The translations under genes were made by a program, and so were the position numbers. From assembly GCA_031277095.1 (NCBI GenBank), contig JAISLU010000091.1:1-44728 (forward strand): a DNA stretch of 44,728 bases. The letters are read 5' to 3'. The number at the start of each line of letters is the position of its first letter. Position 1 is the first letter of the stretch. Under the pieces are notes generated by a model. The model was not told the DNA's origin, did not search any database, and saw only the letters and a list, made by a program, of their open reading frames with translations. Positions 17,071-24,052 of this stretch are shown in pieces. The DNA comes from Synergistaceae bacterium (GTDB taxonomy: Bacteria > Synergistota > Synergistia > Synergistales > Aminobacteriaceae).

Positions 17071-18258
17071 TTACTTGAGTTCGAGGGGGGCCATGCCCGG
17101 CAGTTTTTTGCCCTCGCAATACTCCAGGCTGGCGCCTCCGCCTGTGGAGACGTAGGAAACCTTATCCTCGAAGCCAAACTGCCGTATGGCGGAGGCCGTG
17201 TCTCCACCGCCGATGACGGAGATCGCTCCTGCCGCCGTGGCTTTTGCGACGGCATCCCCTACCGCAATCGTGCCCGCCGCAAAAAGTTTCTTTTCGAACA
17301 CACCCAAGGGGCCGTTCCATAGGATGGATTTTGCGCTGGTCAGAGCCTCCGCGAAGAGCTTCACCGTTTTGGGGCCGATATCGAGCCCCATTTTGCTCTC
17401 CGGCATGGCGTCGCTGTCTACGACGGCCGTCTCCGTTGCCTCCACACCGTCCGCGGCGACGCTGTCCAAGGGAAGAAGAATTTTGACTCCTTTTTCTTTC
17501 GCTTTTTCCAGGGTAGCGCGGGCGAAGTCCAAACGATCGCTCTCGCACAGGGATTTTCCGATGGGATAACCCTGCGCCTTCAAGAAGGTGTAGGCCATTC
17601 CCCCGCCGATCAGTATTGTGGTGGCCTTGTCCAGCAGATTCCCCACAACGTCGATTTTGTCGGAGACCTTGCCTCCTCCCAGAATGAGAACGTAGGGTTC
17701 AAGGGGAGATTCGCTGACGGCACCCAGCATTTCGCCTTCCTTGACCAAGACGTCTCCTGCGAAGGACGGCAGCACGGACATGATTCCGTTGGTGGACGCG
17801 TCGGCTCTATGAGACGCGCTGAAGGCGTCCATGACGAAGGCGTCGAAAGGTTTTCCCAATCGGGCGGCGAAACCCGGGTCATTTTTCTGTTCTTCCTCGT
17901 AAAAACGCACGTTCTCCAACAAAAGCAGCTCGCCCTTCGCCAAATCATCCAGGGCTTTTTGCACTTTCTCGCCCACGCAGTCGCCGACAAAACGGACTTT
18001 TCTGCCGTACGCTTTTTCCACGTCGCCCACAATCTGCCCCAAGGACAGTCCGGGAACCACCTTTCCTTTGGGGCGGCCGAAGTGAGAAATCAAGGCCACC
18101 TTGGCTCCGGCGTTTACCAGCTTCTCGATAGTGGAGGCGTGAGCGCGGATACGGGCATCGTCTTGAACTTTCCCGTCGCTGAAGGGAACGTTGAAGTCTA
18201 CCCGCACCAAAATTTTTTTGTTTTCTACATCTTTAAAATCAAATGTCTTGAGCTTCAC
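17071..18258 (-). CDS. pgk: Phosphoglycerate kinase
   Basis: A cytoplasmic glycolytic kinase of about 395 residues transferring phosphate from 1,3-bisphosphoglycerate to ADP. Visible: RVDFNVPF near the N-terminus (substrate binding), SHFGRPKG, LGGGKVSDKI in the hinge, the nucleotide segment ILWNGPLGVFE, and the C-terminal GGGDTASAIRQFG and STGGGASLE. Length is normal. I prefer GTG 18258, seven bases after GGAGG; the adjacent TTG 18261 is also possible. Downstream tpiA shares the strand. Confidence 0.97.
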   Translation of the reverse strand: MKLKTFDFKDVENKKILVRVDFNVPFSDGKVQDDARIRAHASTIEKLVNAGAKVALISHFGRPKGKVVPGLSLGQIVGDVEKAYGRKVRFVGDCVGEKVQKALDDLAKGELLLLENVRFYEEEQKNDPGFAARLGKPFDAFVMDAFSASHRADASTNGIMSVLPSFAGDVLVKEGEMLGAVSESPLEPYVLILGGGKVSDKIDVVGNLLDKATTILIGGGMAYTFLKAQGYPIGKSLCESDRLDFARATLEKAKEKGVKILLPLDSVAADGVEATETAVVDSDAMPESKMGLDIGPKTVKLFAEALTSAKSILWNGPLGVFEKKLFAAGTIAVGDAVAKATAAGAISVIGGGDTASAIRQFGFEDKVSYVSTGGGASLEYCEGKKLPGMAPLELK

Positions 18259-18269
18259 CAAATTTCCTC

Positions 18270-18390
18270 CTCAATAAAATAAAATCCTCAATTAATAAAA
18301 TAAAATCCCCAGCGTGAAATCTTCTTCGATTTTTTCTCATTCTTCTTTATTCTTCTTTATTCTTCTTTATTCTTCTTTATTCTTCTTCGA
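18270..18390. repeat. 10-bp tandem repeat overlapping the pgsA stop, plus AT-rich direct repeat
   Basis: TCTTCTTTAT occurs four times in perfect tandem at 18341-18380, followed by a partial TCTTCTTCGA. The pgsA stop codon lies inside this array. Just before pgk, AATAAAATAAAATCC occurs twice (about 18273-18287 and 18294-18308). Both look like slippage-generated repeats. Confidence 0.85.
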
Positions 18391-18949
18391 TCAGCATCTT
18401 GGCGCCGCCGATGAGGTACTCCATTCCCGACCAAACGGTAAGAAACATCGCCACCCACATCAGCCCCATCCCCCCCGGCAGCTTTAAAATGAGAAGACTG
18501 ATGGCCACGATTTGAAAAACCGTCTTGACCTTGCCTCCCCGGGAGGCGGCAATGACGACCCCCTCGGCGGACGCCACCAACCGCAGCCCCGTCACCACAA
18601 ACTCGCGGGTGATGATCACGACCACTATCCAGGCCGGAATGCGCTGCAATTCCACAAGGGCCACCATCGCCGCTATGACCAGCACCTTATCCGCAAGGGG
18701 ATCGATAAATTTCCCCAATGTGGTCACCAACTTGTGTTTACGCGCGATATACCCGTCCAGGGAGTCCGTTATGGCCGCGACGATGAATACCCCACCCGCC
18801 AGAACGTCGCCCCAGGTCGGGCTGCCCTCCCCCATATCGGGAATGTAGGGAACCGGCGCGCTGATTCTCAAAGAAAGGAACAACAACACTAACGGCGCCA
18901 GGAAAACTCGCACGAGACTGATCGTATTGGGTAAGTTCAATGCCTTCAT
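18377..18949 (-). CDS. pgsA: CDP-diacylglycerol-glycerol-3-phosphate phosphatidyltransferase
   Basis: An integral membrane enzyme of about 190 residues making phosphatidylglycerophosphate, the committed step to phosphatidylglycerol. The CDP-alcohol phosphotransferase signature D-x2-DG-x2-AR-x8-G-x3-D-x3-D is complete, beginning DSLDGYIARKHK and ending FIDPLADK. Several hydrophobic helices flank it. I chose ATG 18949 because the product then begins KALNLPNTISLVR, the usual family start. An upstream in-frame extension to 19015 lacks support. The stop falls inside a 10-bp tandem repeat. It precedes pgk on the same strand. Confidence 0.93.
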   Translation of the reverse strand: MKALNLPNTISLVRVFLAPLVLLFLSLRISAPVPYIPDMGEGSPTWGDVLAGGVFIVAAITDSLDGYIARKHKLVTTLGKFIDPLADKVLVIAAMVALVELQRIPAWIVVVIITREFVVTGLRLVASAEGVVIAASRGGKVKTVFQIVAISLLILKLPGGMGLMWVAMFLTVWSGMEYLIGGAKMLIEEE

Positions 18950-19062
18950 TTTCCCTTTGGAATTCAAAGAACCCAACCTCCGCCCTAAGCACGAATAGAG
19001 CACAATATAAAACATGCTCGGACTTGACCGATCCGACCCGAATCAAACACAACACGCTCGAA

Positions 19063-19108
19063 TTAAGTCTTTATTCTATTTAAGTCTTTATTCTTAAGTC
19101 TTTATTCT
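19063..19108. repeat. Three copies of a 15-bp direct repeat
   Basis: TTAAGTCTTTATTCT occurs at 19063-19077, 19080-19094 and 19094-19108 in the divergent gap between pgsA and gmk. It is AT-rich, with no open frame. Confidence 0.8.
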
Positions 19109-19148
19109 ATCGTAAGTCCTTCGAAAAAACATTCAAAAAAGACAACCC

Positions 19149-19178
19149 TTGCTATATTTGCCGACAATGCCGTATCAT
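19149..19178 (+). promoter_or_regulatory. Probable promoter of the gmk-rpoZ-coaBC run
   Basis: TTGCTA at 19149-19154, an 18-base spacer and TATCAT at 19173-19178, about 40 bases before the gmk start. The -10 box matches 5 of 6 and the -35 box 4 of 6. Confidence 0.4.
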
Positions 19179-19220
19179 ATGCAGGTCTGGGAGTTCTGAG
19201 AAGGCGGAATAGAGGGTTGC

Positions 19221-19802
19221 GTGGTGAGCGAGCAAAAGCATAATAAAGGAAAACTTTTTGTCCTTGCGGGACCCAGCGGAGTAGGCAAAGGAACGCTGAG
19301 GACACAGGCGCTCTCGAACGTGGAAAATCTGGTTTACTCCATATCCTGCACTACCCGCAAACCCCGCGAGGGTGAACGCGACGGCGTAGAGTACCATTTC
19401 CTCACTGAGGAAGAGTTCGAGGAGAAAGCCGCGAAGGGATCGTTTTTGGAACACGCCGTCGTCCACGGGGATCATTACGGCACCTTGCGAGAGGATATCG
19501 TGCGCGAGCTGGAGTCGGGACGGGATGTTCTGCTGGAGATAGACGTCCAGGGCGCGCGGCAGATCCGGTTCCTTCTTCCGGAAAGCGTCCTCATTTTTGT
19601 TTTGCCTCCCTCTCTGGACGCGCTGGAGGAACGTCTGCGCAAACGCAAGACGGAAACCGAAGAGAAGATCCTGCTGAGGCTCGAAGGTGCGAAAAAGGAG
19701 ATGGAACAGGCGAGGGAATACGATCATATCGTTCTCAACGACGTGATGGAGCGGGCTTCCGAGGAACTGCGCCGTATTATCATGAGTTACAGAAACAGGT
19801 AG
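19221..19802 (+). CDS. gmk: Guanylate kinase
   Basis: A 193-residue cytoplasmic kinase converting GMP to GDP. The P-loop GPSGVGKGT lies at about 17-25. The GMP-binding region SCTTRKPREGERDGVEYHFL, the DVQGA segment (EIDVQGARQI) and the lid RLRKRKTETEE follow in family order. The start is GTG 19221 or the adjacent GTG 19224 behind AGAGGG. It leads a typical gmk-rpoZ-coaBC-priA gene run. Confidence 0.96.
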   Translation: MVSEQKHNKGKLFVLAGPSGVGKGTLRTQALSNVENLVYSISCTTRKPREGERDGVEYHFLTEEEFEEKAAKGSFLEHAVVHGDHYGTLREDIVRELESGRDVLLEIDVQGARQIRFLLPESVLIFVLPPSLDALEERLRKRKTETEEKILLRLEGAKKEMEQAREYDHIVLNDVMERASEELRRIIMSYRNR

Positions 19803-19828
19803 AAACGACGAAAGGCAGGTAAGGAAAT

Positions 19829-20203
19829 TTGAAGTTTTACGACATAGACGCCCTCGAAAACAAGTGCCGATCGGACAACAAATATGAGATTACGGCCTTG
19901 GTGGCGGCCAGAGCGCGCTGGTTGAGCGAAAAGAAAACGGTGGTCGACGCGCTGCCGGCAAACGAAAAATATCTTTCAGCCGCCCTTTTGGAGATCGAAC
20001 AAGGCGCGCTTCCCGAGGATTGGCGCGAGGAACGGGAGAAAACATTGCTGCATCCGCACGTCTCGAACCCACATGCTTCGGCTTCACATGCCCCCGATCC
20101 ACAAGTTTCGGATACGCAAGTTCCCGATCCATTTGTTTCCGATTCCCCTGTTGCCGATCCCCCTGTTTCCAGCGCCGAACCGGTTGCGCCCGTTGGCGCG
20201 TGA
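19829..20203 (+). CDS. rpoZ: RNA polymerase omega subunit with long Pro/Ser tail
   Basis: The first ~70 residues are the omega subunit, which helps assemble RNA polymerase: starting KFYDIDALENKCRSDNKYEI and TALVAARARWL, with the expected helix pattern. The position between gmk and coaBC is the classic rpoZ location. The start is TTG 19829 behind GGTAAGGA. The remaining ~50 residues are an unusual low-complexity tail with repeated P-x-V-S-D-type units (PQVSDTQVPDPFVSDSPVAD). Omega proteins usually lack this, so the 124-residue length exceeds the common 65-95. The tail lies in a 9-15 bp style repeat at DNA level, suggesting recent expansion. Confidence 0.85.
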   Translation: MKFYDIDALENKCRSDNKYEITALVAARARWLSEKKTVVDALPANEKYLSAALLEIEQGALPEDWREEREKTLLHPHVSNPHASASHAPDPQVSDTQVPDPFVSDSPVADPPVSSAEPVAPVGA

Positions 20204-20215
20204 AGGTCCGTCGAC

Positions 20216-21445
20216 GTGTTGCCCTGGAAACGCTCCCGAAAAGTACTTCTGTGCGTCACGGGCGGGATTGCCGCCTATAAAATTCCCGACCTGGTGAGCC
20301 GCCTGAGAAAACTGGAGTGCGAGGTGGAAATCGCCATGACCGAGGCGGCGGAGACGTTGGTCAGTCCCTTGGCCCTCTCCACGCTGTCAGGGCGCCGTAC
20401 ATGGTTACAGCGCGATTTCCTCGCCTCGTCCCGAGGTTTTGAAATACCCCATATTCGTTTGGCCGAATGGGCCGATGTCGTCGTTGTCGCCCCCTGCTCC
20501 GCCAACACCGCCTTCGGCCTCGCCCAAGGACGGGCCGGCAGTGTCGTGGAGGCTGCCCTCCTCGCGACCCAAGCCCCCGTGGCGCTTTTTCCGGCGATGA
20601 ACGTCCACATGTTCGAAAACCCCGCCACTCAGCAAAACTTGAATACCTTGGCCAAACGGGGCATACGGGTGGTGGATCCCGAGTTCGGTCTCCTGGCATG
20701 CGGGTATGAAGGCAAAGGAAGACTGCCGGACACCGATTTGATCTTGGAAGAAATTGCCTACGCCCTTTCGCCCCGGCGTGACCTGGGGAGAAAACACATT
20801 CTCGTTACGGCGGGCCCCACCCGGGAGTACGTGGATCCCGTGCGCTTCATCTCCAATCCCTCCAGCGGCAAAATGGGGTTGGCGATGGCGCGGACGGCCT
20901 GGTACCGTGGGGCGGAAGTTCGAGTGATCCTTGGGCCGGTCTCCCCGGCCTCCAGCACCCACGGCTTGGAAATTTACGGCGTCGTCTCGGCCCTGGAAAT
21001 GCGCGACGCGGTCATGGAGAACCTGGAGTGGGCGGACTGTATCGTCAAAGCCGCCGCTGTGGGCGACTACCGCGCGCAGGAGAGAGCAGGGCACAAAATC
21101 AAGCGAAACACCCAAGAAGAGGACCAGGGAGGAGTATTTTCTCTCTCTTTAGTGCAAAACCCCGACATCGCGGCAGAGGTGGGCGCACGAAAAAGACCTG
21201 ACCAGCTCCTGATCGGATTCGCGGCGGAGACCGACGACCTTGTGGCAAACGCCCGCGCGAAATTGGAGCGCAAAGGGCTGGACGTGATGGTGGCCAACGA
21301 CGTCTCCGCGCCAGGCAGCGGTTTTGGAACCGACAGCAACGTGGTTCAGGTGATTTCACGCACCGGCGAAAGCTCTATTTCCGGCAGCAAAGAAGAGGTG
21401 GCCGATGCCCTGTGGGGAAAGCTGATCGCGGGCGGTCTGCTTTAA
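20216..21445 (+). CDS. coaBC: Bifunctional CoaBC, coenzyme A biosynthesis
   Basis: A 409-residue flavoprotein carrying two steps of coenzyme A synthesis: joining phosphopantothenate to cysteine (CoaB, C-terminal half) and decarboxylating the product (CoaC, N-terminal half). CoaC features: [13 protein letters not shown], catalytic His in [24 protein letters not shown] and the active Cys in [14 protein letters not shown]. CoaB features: [24 protein letters not shown] and the KIKRN segment. It starts with GTG, 12 bases after rpoZ. The next gene begins 14 bases after its stop. Confidence 0.96.
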   Translation: MLPWKRSRKVLLCVTGGIAAYKIPDLVSRLRKLECEVEIAMTEAAETLVSPLALSTLSGRRTWLQRDFLASSRGFEIPHIRLAEWADVVVVAPCSANTAFGLAQGRAGSVVEAALLATQAPVALFPAMNVHMFENPATQQNLNTLAKRGIRVVDPEFGLLACGYEGKGRLPDTDLILEEIAYALSPRRDLGRKHILVTAGPTREYVDPVRFISNPSSGKMGLAMARTAWYRGAEVRVILGPVSPASSTHGLEIYGVVSALEMRDAVMENLEWADCIVKAAAVGDYRAQERAGHKIKRNTQEEDQGGVFSLSLVQNPDIAAEVGARKRPDQLLIGFAAETDDLVANARAKLERKGLDVMVANDVSAPGSGFGTDSNVVQVISRTGESSISGSKEEVADALWGKLIAGGLL

Positions 21446-21459
21446 ACGGGGATCTCGGT

Positions 21460-23325
21460 TTGCGCTGTATCGACGTCGTCGTCCCCGGTCCCTGGTGGAA
21501 CGCTCTGGTCTATGCTTTCGACGGGGAATCGGCCCCAGCAGAGGGCGTCCGAGTGAAGGTGCCCCTGGGAAGGGGCGAGCGCGTAGGTTTTGCGGCAGGG
21601 CCTGCCTACGATTTTTCCGAAACGGCCATGCCCCCAGGCGCTCTGAAAAAACTCAAGTACGTCAAAGAAGTTCTGGACGAAACGCCCCCTTTAGGGGACG
21701 AGCTTTGGAGCCTTGCCGGCTGGATAGGAAAAACCTTCCTGTGCGGTATGGGCGAAGCTCTCCAGATTATCTGCCCCACTCCTATCCTGCAGGGAGAGCC
21801 TTTTTCCCCTTGCCCGGCGCCGCCCGGGAAGAACGGCGCTTTTCAGGAGATCTTGTTTTATCATCCTCTGGATGAAGAGCGTTTCGCCTACTATCGCGAA
21901 AGGCTTTCAAACACTGGGGAGCGAGTTCTTCTGCTTTTTCCCGAGGCGAAGGAAAGCGCGGTTTTTTTTACGCGTTTGCCCAAGGAGATCAAGGCGAACG
22001 CCCTTTTGTGGCCTTCCTCCGGGGGAAAAAAGTTATGGGACGCCTGGAACAAAACGGCCTCAGGAGAGGCGCGGATCGTGATCGGAGCCCAAGGCGCCGT
22101 GTTCGCTCCTTTTTATTTCGACGAGTTCATTGTGGACGATGAATCCAACCCGGCCTATTTGTTCCACCGCTCGCCCCGCCTCTCGGCACGCAGCCTGACC
22201 GGCCGCCGAGCCCAGTTCCTGAAAGGGAGGATCGTCCTGGGGGGGCGTATGCCGTCTGGGAAAACTTTTTTGCGCTCCCACCCCGAATGTCAGGTCGTGC
22301 CGGACCGTAAAAACCTGGTGTTTGTGGATATGGGGCGCTCCTTCAAGACCGTGATACGCGGGATCGAAGGGCAGATTCCCCTGACGAGGGCGTTGATCGA
22401 GCATACCCAGGCGACGTTGAGTCAGGGCCGCCACGTATTTTGGATCATGGACCGCAAGGGGCAGGCAGGAGAAGTCTGCTGCTCCGACTGCGGCGAGACC
22501 CTCTACTGTTCCCGATGCGGCTCTGTTATGAGAACCGAAAGCGAAAACACGGGGAACACCGGCCCGCAAAACGCGATTCTGCGCTGTGTGAGGTGCGGGC
22601 TGAAGGAAGCCCTCCCCGCCCAGTGTCCGGCCTGCCGTGGAACTCTTCTTCTGGGAAAAAGACCGGGGTTGGAGGAGCTGCTTCCCCTGGCGGCGCGATA
22701 TGTGAAAGGGTACGATGTTTTGTCCGACGTGAAGCAAAAGCCGGCGGCCCCCTCTTTGATCTTGGGAACTCGTAAACTTTTGTCGCTGTGTTCTTCTCTG
22801 GATGTGGGGCTGGTAGCATGGCTGGACCTGGACGCCGAAGGGCGCAAAGTGGAATACAACGCCAGGTTCCAGGCTTTCAGCATGGTGTGGGAGTCCTGTT
22901 GGCGAGGACTTCGTCAGGATGGAGATAAAGATGCGCCCAAGGAACGGCCAAGAGAAAAACGAATCGTTTTAATCCAGACCCGCCGCCCGGGGAGCGGTTG
23001 GCAAAGATCCCTCTGGCTCGGATGGGATCATTTTTGGAAACGCGAGCTTCAGGAACGCAAACATTTAAATGTCCCTCCCTACAGCCTTTGGGTTCAGATA
23101 GATCTCCCGGATAAAAAAGACGGCACAAACCGTCATGCGGACAAGCAAACTTTGCTGCAGATGTTGGAAAAAGCGAATATTTTTGCGATGGACCCGGGAG
23201 ACGAAAAATCTCCTCTCTGGGTTACGGTAAAATCGACGGATCGTTTGGCTGCGGCCCTGGCTCCCCGCTTCGAGATCAAACATTCGCGCCTGGGTTTCCC
23301 CGTGGTGACCGTCTGGACGGAGTGA
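21460..23325 (+). CDS. Degenerate PriA-like primosomal protein lacking helicase motifs
   Basis: A protein of about 621 residues occupying the usual priA position after coaBC and aligning along its length with primosomal helicase PriA. The N-terminal DNA-binding-like part (IDVVVPGPWWNALVYAF, RVKVPLGRGERVGF) and all eight zinc-ribbon cysteines (341, 344, 350, 353, 376, 379, 389, 392) are kept. The helicase motifs are not. No Walker A GxGKT occurs where family members have it (about 130-140, here EILFYHPLDEERF). DEAH is replaced by VDDESNPAY (225-233), GTRSALF-like by GAQGAVFAPF, and the QxxGRAGR motif is absent. I start it at TTG 21460; an upstream ATG inside coaBC (21412) is less likely. It is probably a structural, non-ATPase primosome factor. 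Confidence 0.8.
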   Translation: MRCIDVVVPGPWWNALVYAFDGESAPAEGVRVKVPLGRGERVGFAAGPAYDFSETAMPPGALKKLKYVKEVLDETPPLGDELWSLAGWIGKTFLCGMGEALQIICPTPILQGEPFSPCPAPPGKNGAFQEILFYHPLDEERFAYYRERLSNTGERVLLLFPEAKESAVFFTRLPKEIKANALLWPSSGGKKLWDAWNKTASGEARIVIGAQGAVFAPFYFDEFIVDDESNPAYLFHRSPRLSARSLTGRRAQFLKGRIVLGGRMPSGKTFLRSHPECQVVPDRKNLVFVDMGRSFKTVIRGIEGQIPLTRALIEHTQATLSQGRHVFWIMDRKGQAGEVCCSDCGETLYCSRCGSVMRTESENTGNTGPQNAILRCVRCGLKEALPAQCPACRGTLLLGKRPGLEELLPLAARYVKGYDVLSDVKQKPAAPSLILGTRKLLSLCSSLDVGLVAWLDLDAEGRKVEYNARFQAFSMVWESCWRGLRQDGDKDAPKERPREKRIVLIQTRRPGSGWQRSLWLGWDHFWKRELQERKHLNVPPYSLWVQIDLPDKKDGTNRHADKQTLLQMLEKANIFAMDPGDEKSPLWVTVKSTDRLAAALAPRFEIKHSRLGFPVVTVWTE

Positions 23326-23397
23326 CTTTCTGGACGGGTAATGATGAGTGCGCCGCGACAGATTCGGAAGAGTTCATGGCTGGGGGGTGATTTCTCG

Positions 23398-24048
23398 ATG
23401 GGGAACAGGAAAACGCAAAAGTGGTGTTTGCAGGCCTCGAACATGGTAGAAGAGCAAATCATCGGGCGCGACGTCAAAGACGCCCGGGTACTCGCCGCGA
23501 TGACTTCCGTGCCCCGTCACCTTTTCGTTCCGGAGGAATACGAGGGCAGCGCCTATATCGACCGGCCTCTGCCCATCGGCCAGCGGCAGACCATCTCGCA
23601 GCCTTATATGGTGGCGAAAATGACGGAGCTTCTGTCCGCCGAGCCCGGCATGAAAGTTCTGGAGATAGGCACAGGCTCCGGTTACCAATCCGCCATTCTC
23701 GCGGCAATCGGCCTTCGGGTTTGGTCCGTGGAGCGCGTCGAGTCGCTTGCCCGTCAAGCTCAGGAGCGTTTGCGGAGTTTGAATTTCAACGTCTCCGTCG
23801 TCTACGGCGACGGACGCAACGGATACCCCAACGAGGCCCCCTACGACAGAATCATCGTCACGGCGGCGTCGTCGCGAGTGGAGCCCCCCTGGGACCAACA
23901 ATTGCTCCTCAACGGCCGCCTGGTGGTCCCCTTGAGCGTCATGACAGGGGGACAGCGTCTGTTGATGCGAGAGAACCTGGAGCGCGGCTTCCGCAACACC
24001 TGGCATGACTATTGCCGTTTCGTACCCCTCTTGATAGGTGTCGATTAA
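23398..24048 (+). CDS. pcm: Protein-L-isoaspartate O-methyltransferase
   Basis: A cytoplasmic SAM-dependent repair enzyme that methylates isoaspartyl residues in damaged proteins. Motifs: the substrate-side region MVEEQI and PRHLFVPEEY, the QTISQPYMVAKM signature, SAM motif I KVLEIGTGSGYQSAIL, VERVESLA, YGDGRNGYP and IIVTAASSRVEPP. About 216 residues from ATG 23398, chosen because GGGGGGTGAT precedes it; in-frame ATGs at 23341 and 23344 are possible. It ends the plus-strand run and converges with the C10 protease gene. Confidence 0.93.
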   Translation: MGNRKTQKWCLQASNMVEEQIIGRDVKDARVLAAMTSVPRHLFVPEEYEGSAYIDRPLPIGQRQTISQPYMVAKMTELLSAEPGMKVLEIGTGSGYQSAILAAIGLRVWSVERVESLARQAQERLRSLNFNVSVVYGDGRNGYPNEAPYDRIIVTAASSRVEPPWDQQLLLNGRLVVPLSVMTGGQRLLMRENLERGFRNTWHDYCRFVPLLIGVD

Positions 24049-24052
24049 AACA

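Noticed and set aside
22255..22275. MPSGKTFLR in the PriA-like protein as a Walker A motif.
   Set aside because: It lies after the DEAH position, where the family has motif III (GSATPS), so it cannot be the P-loop.
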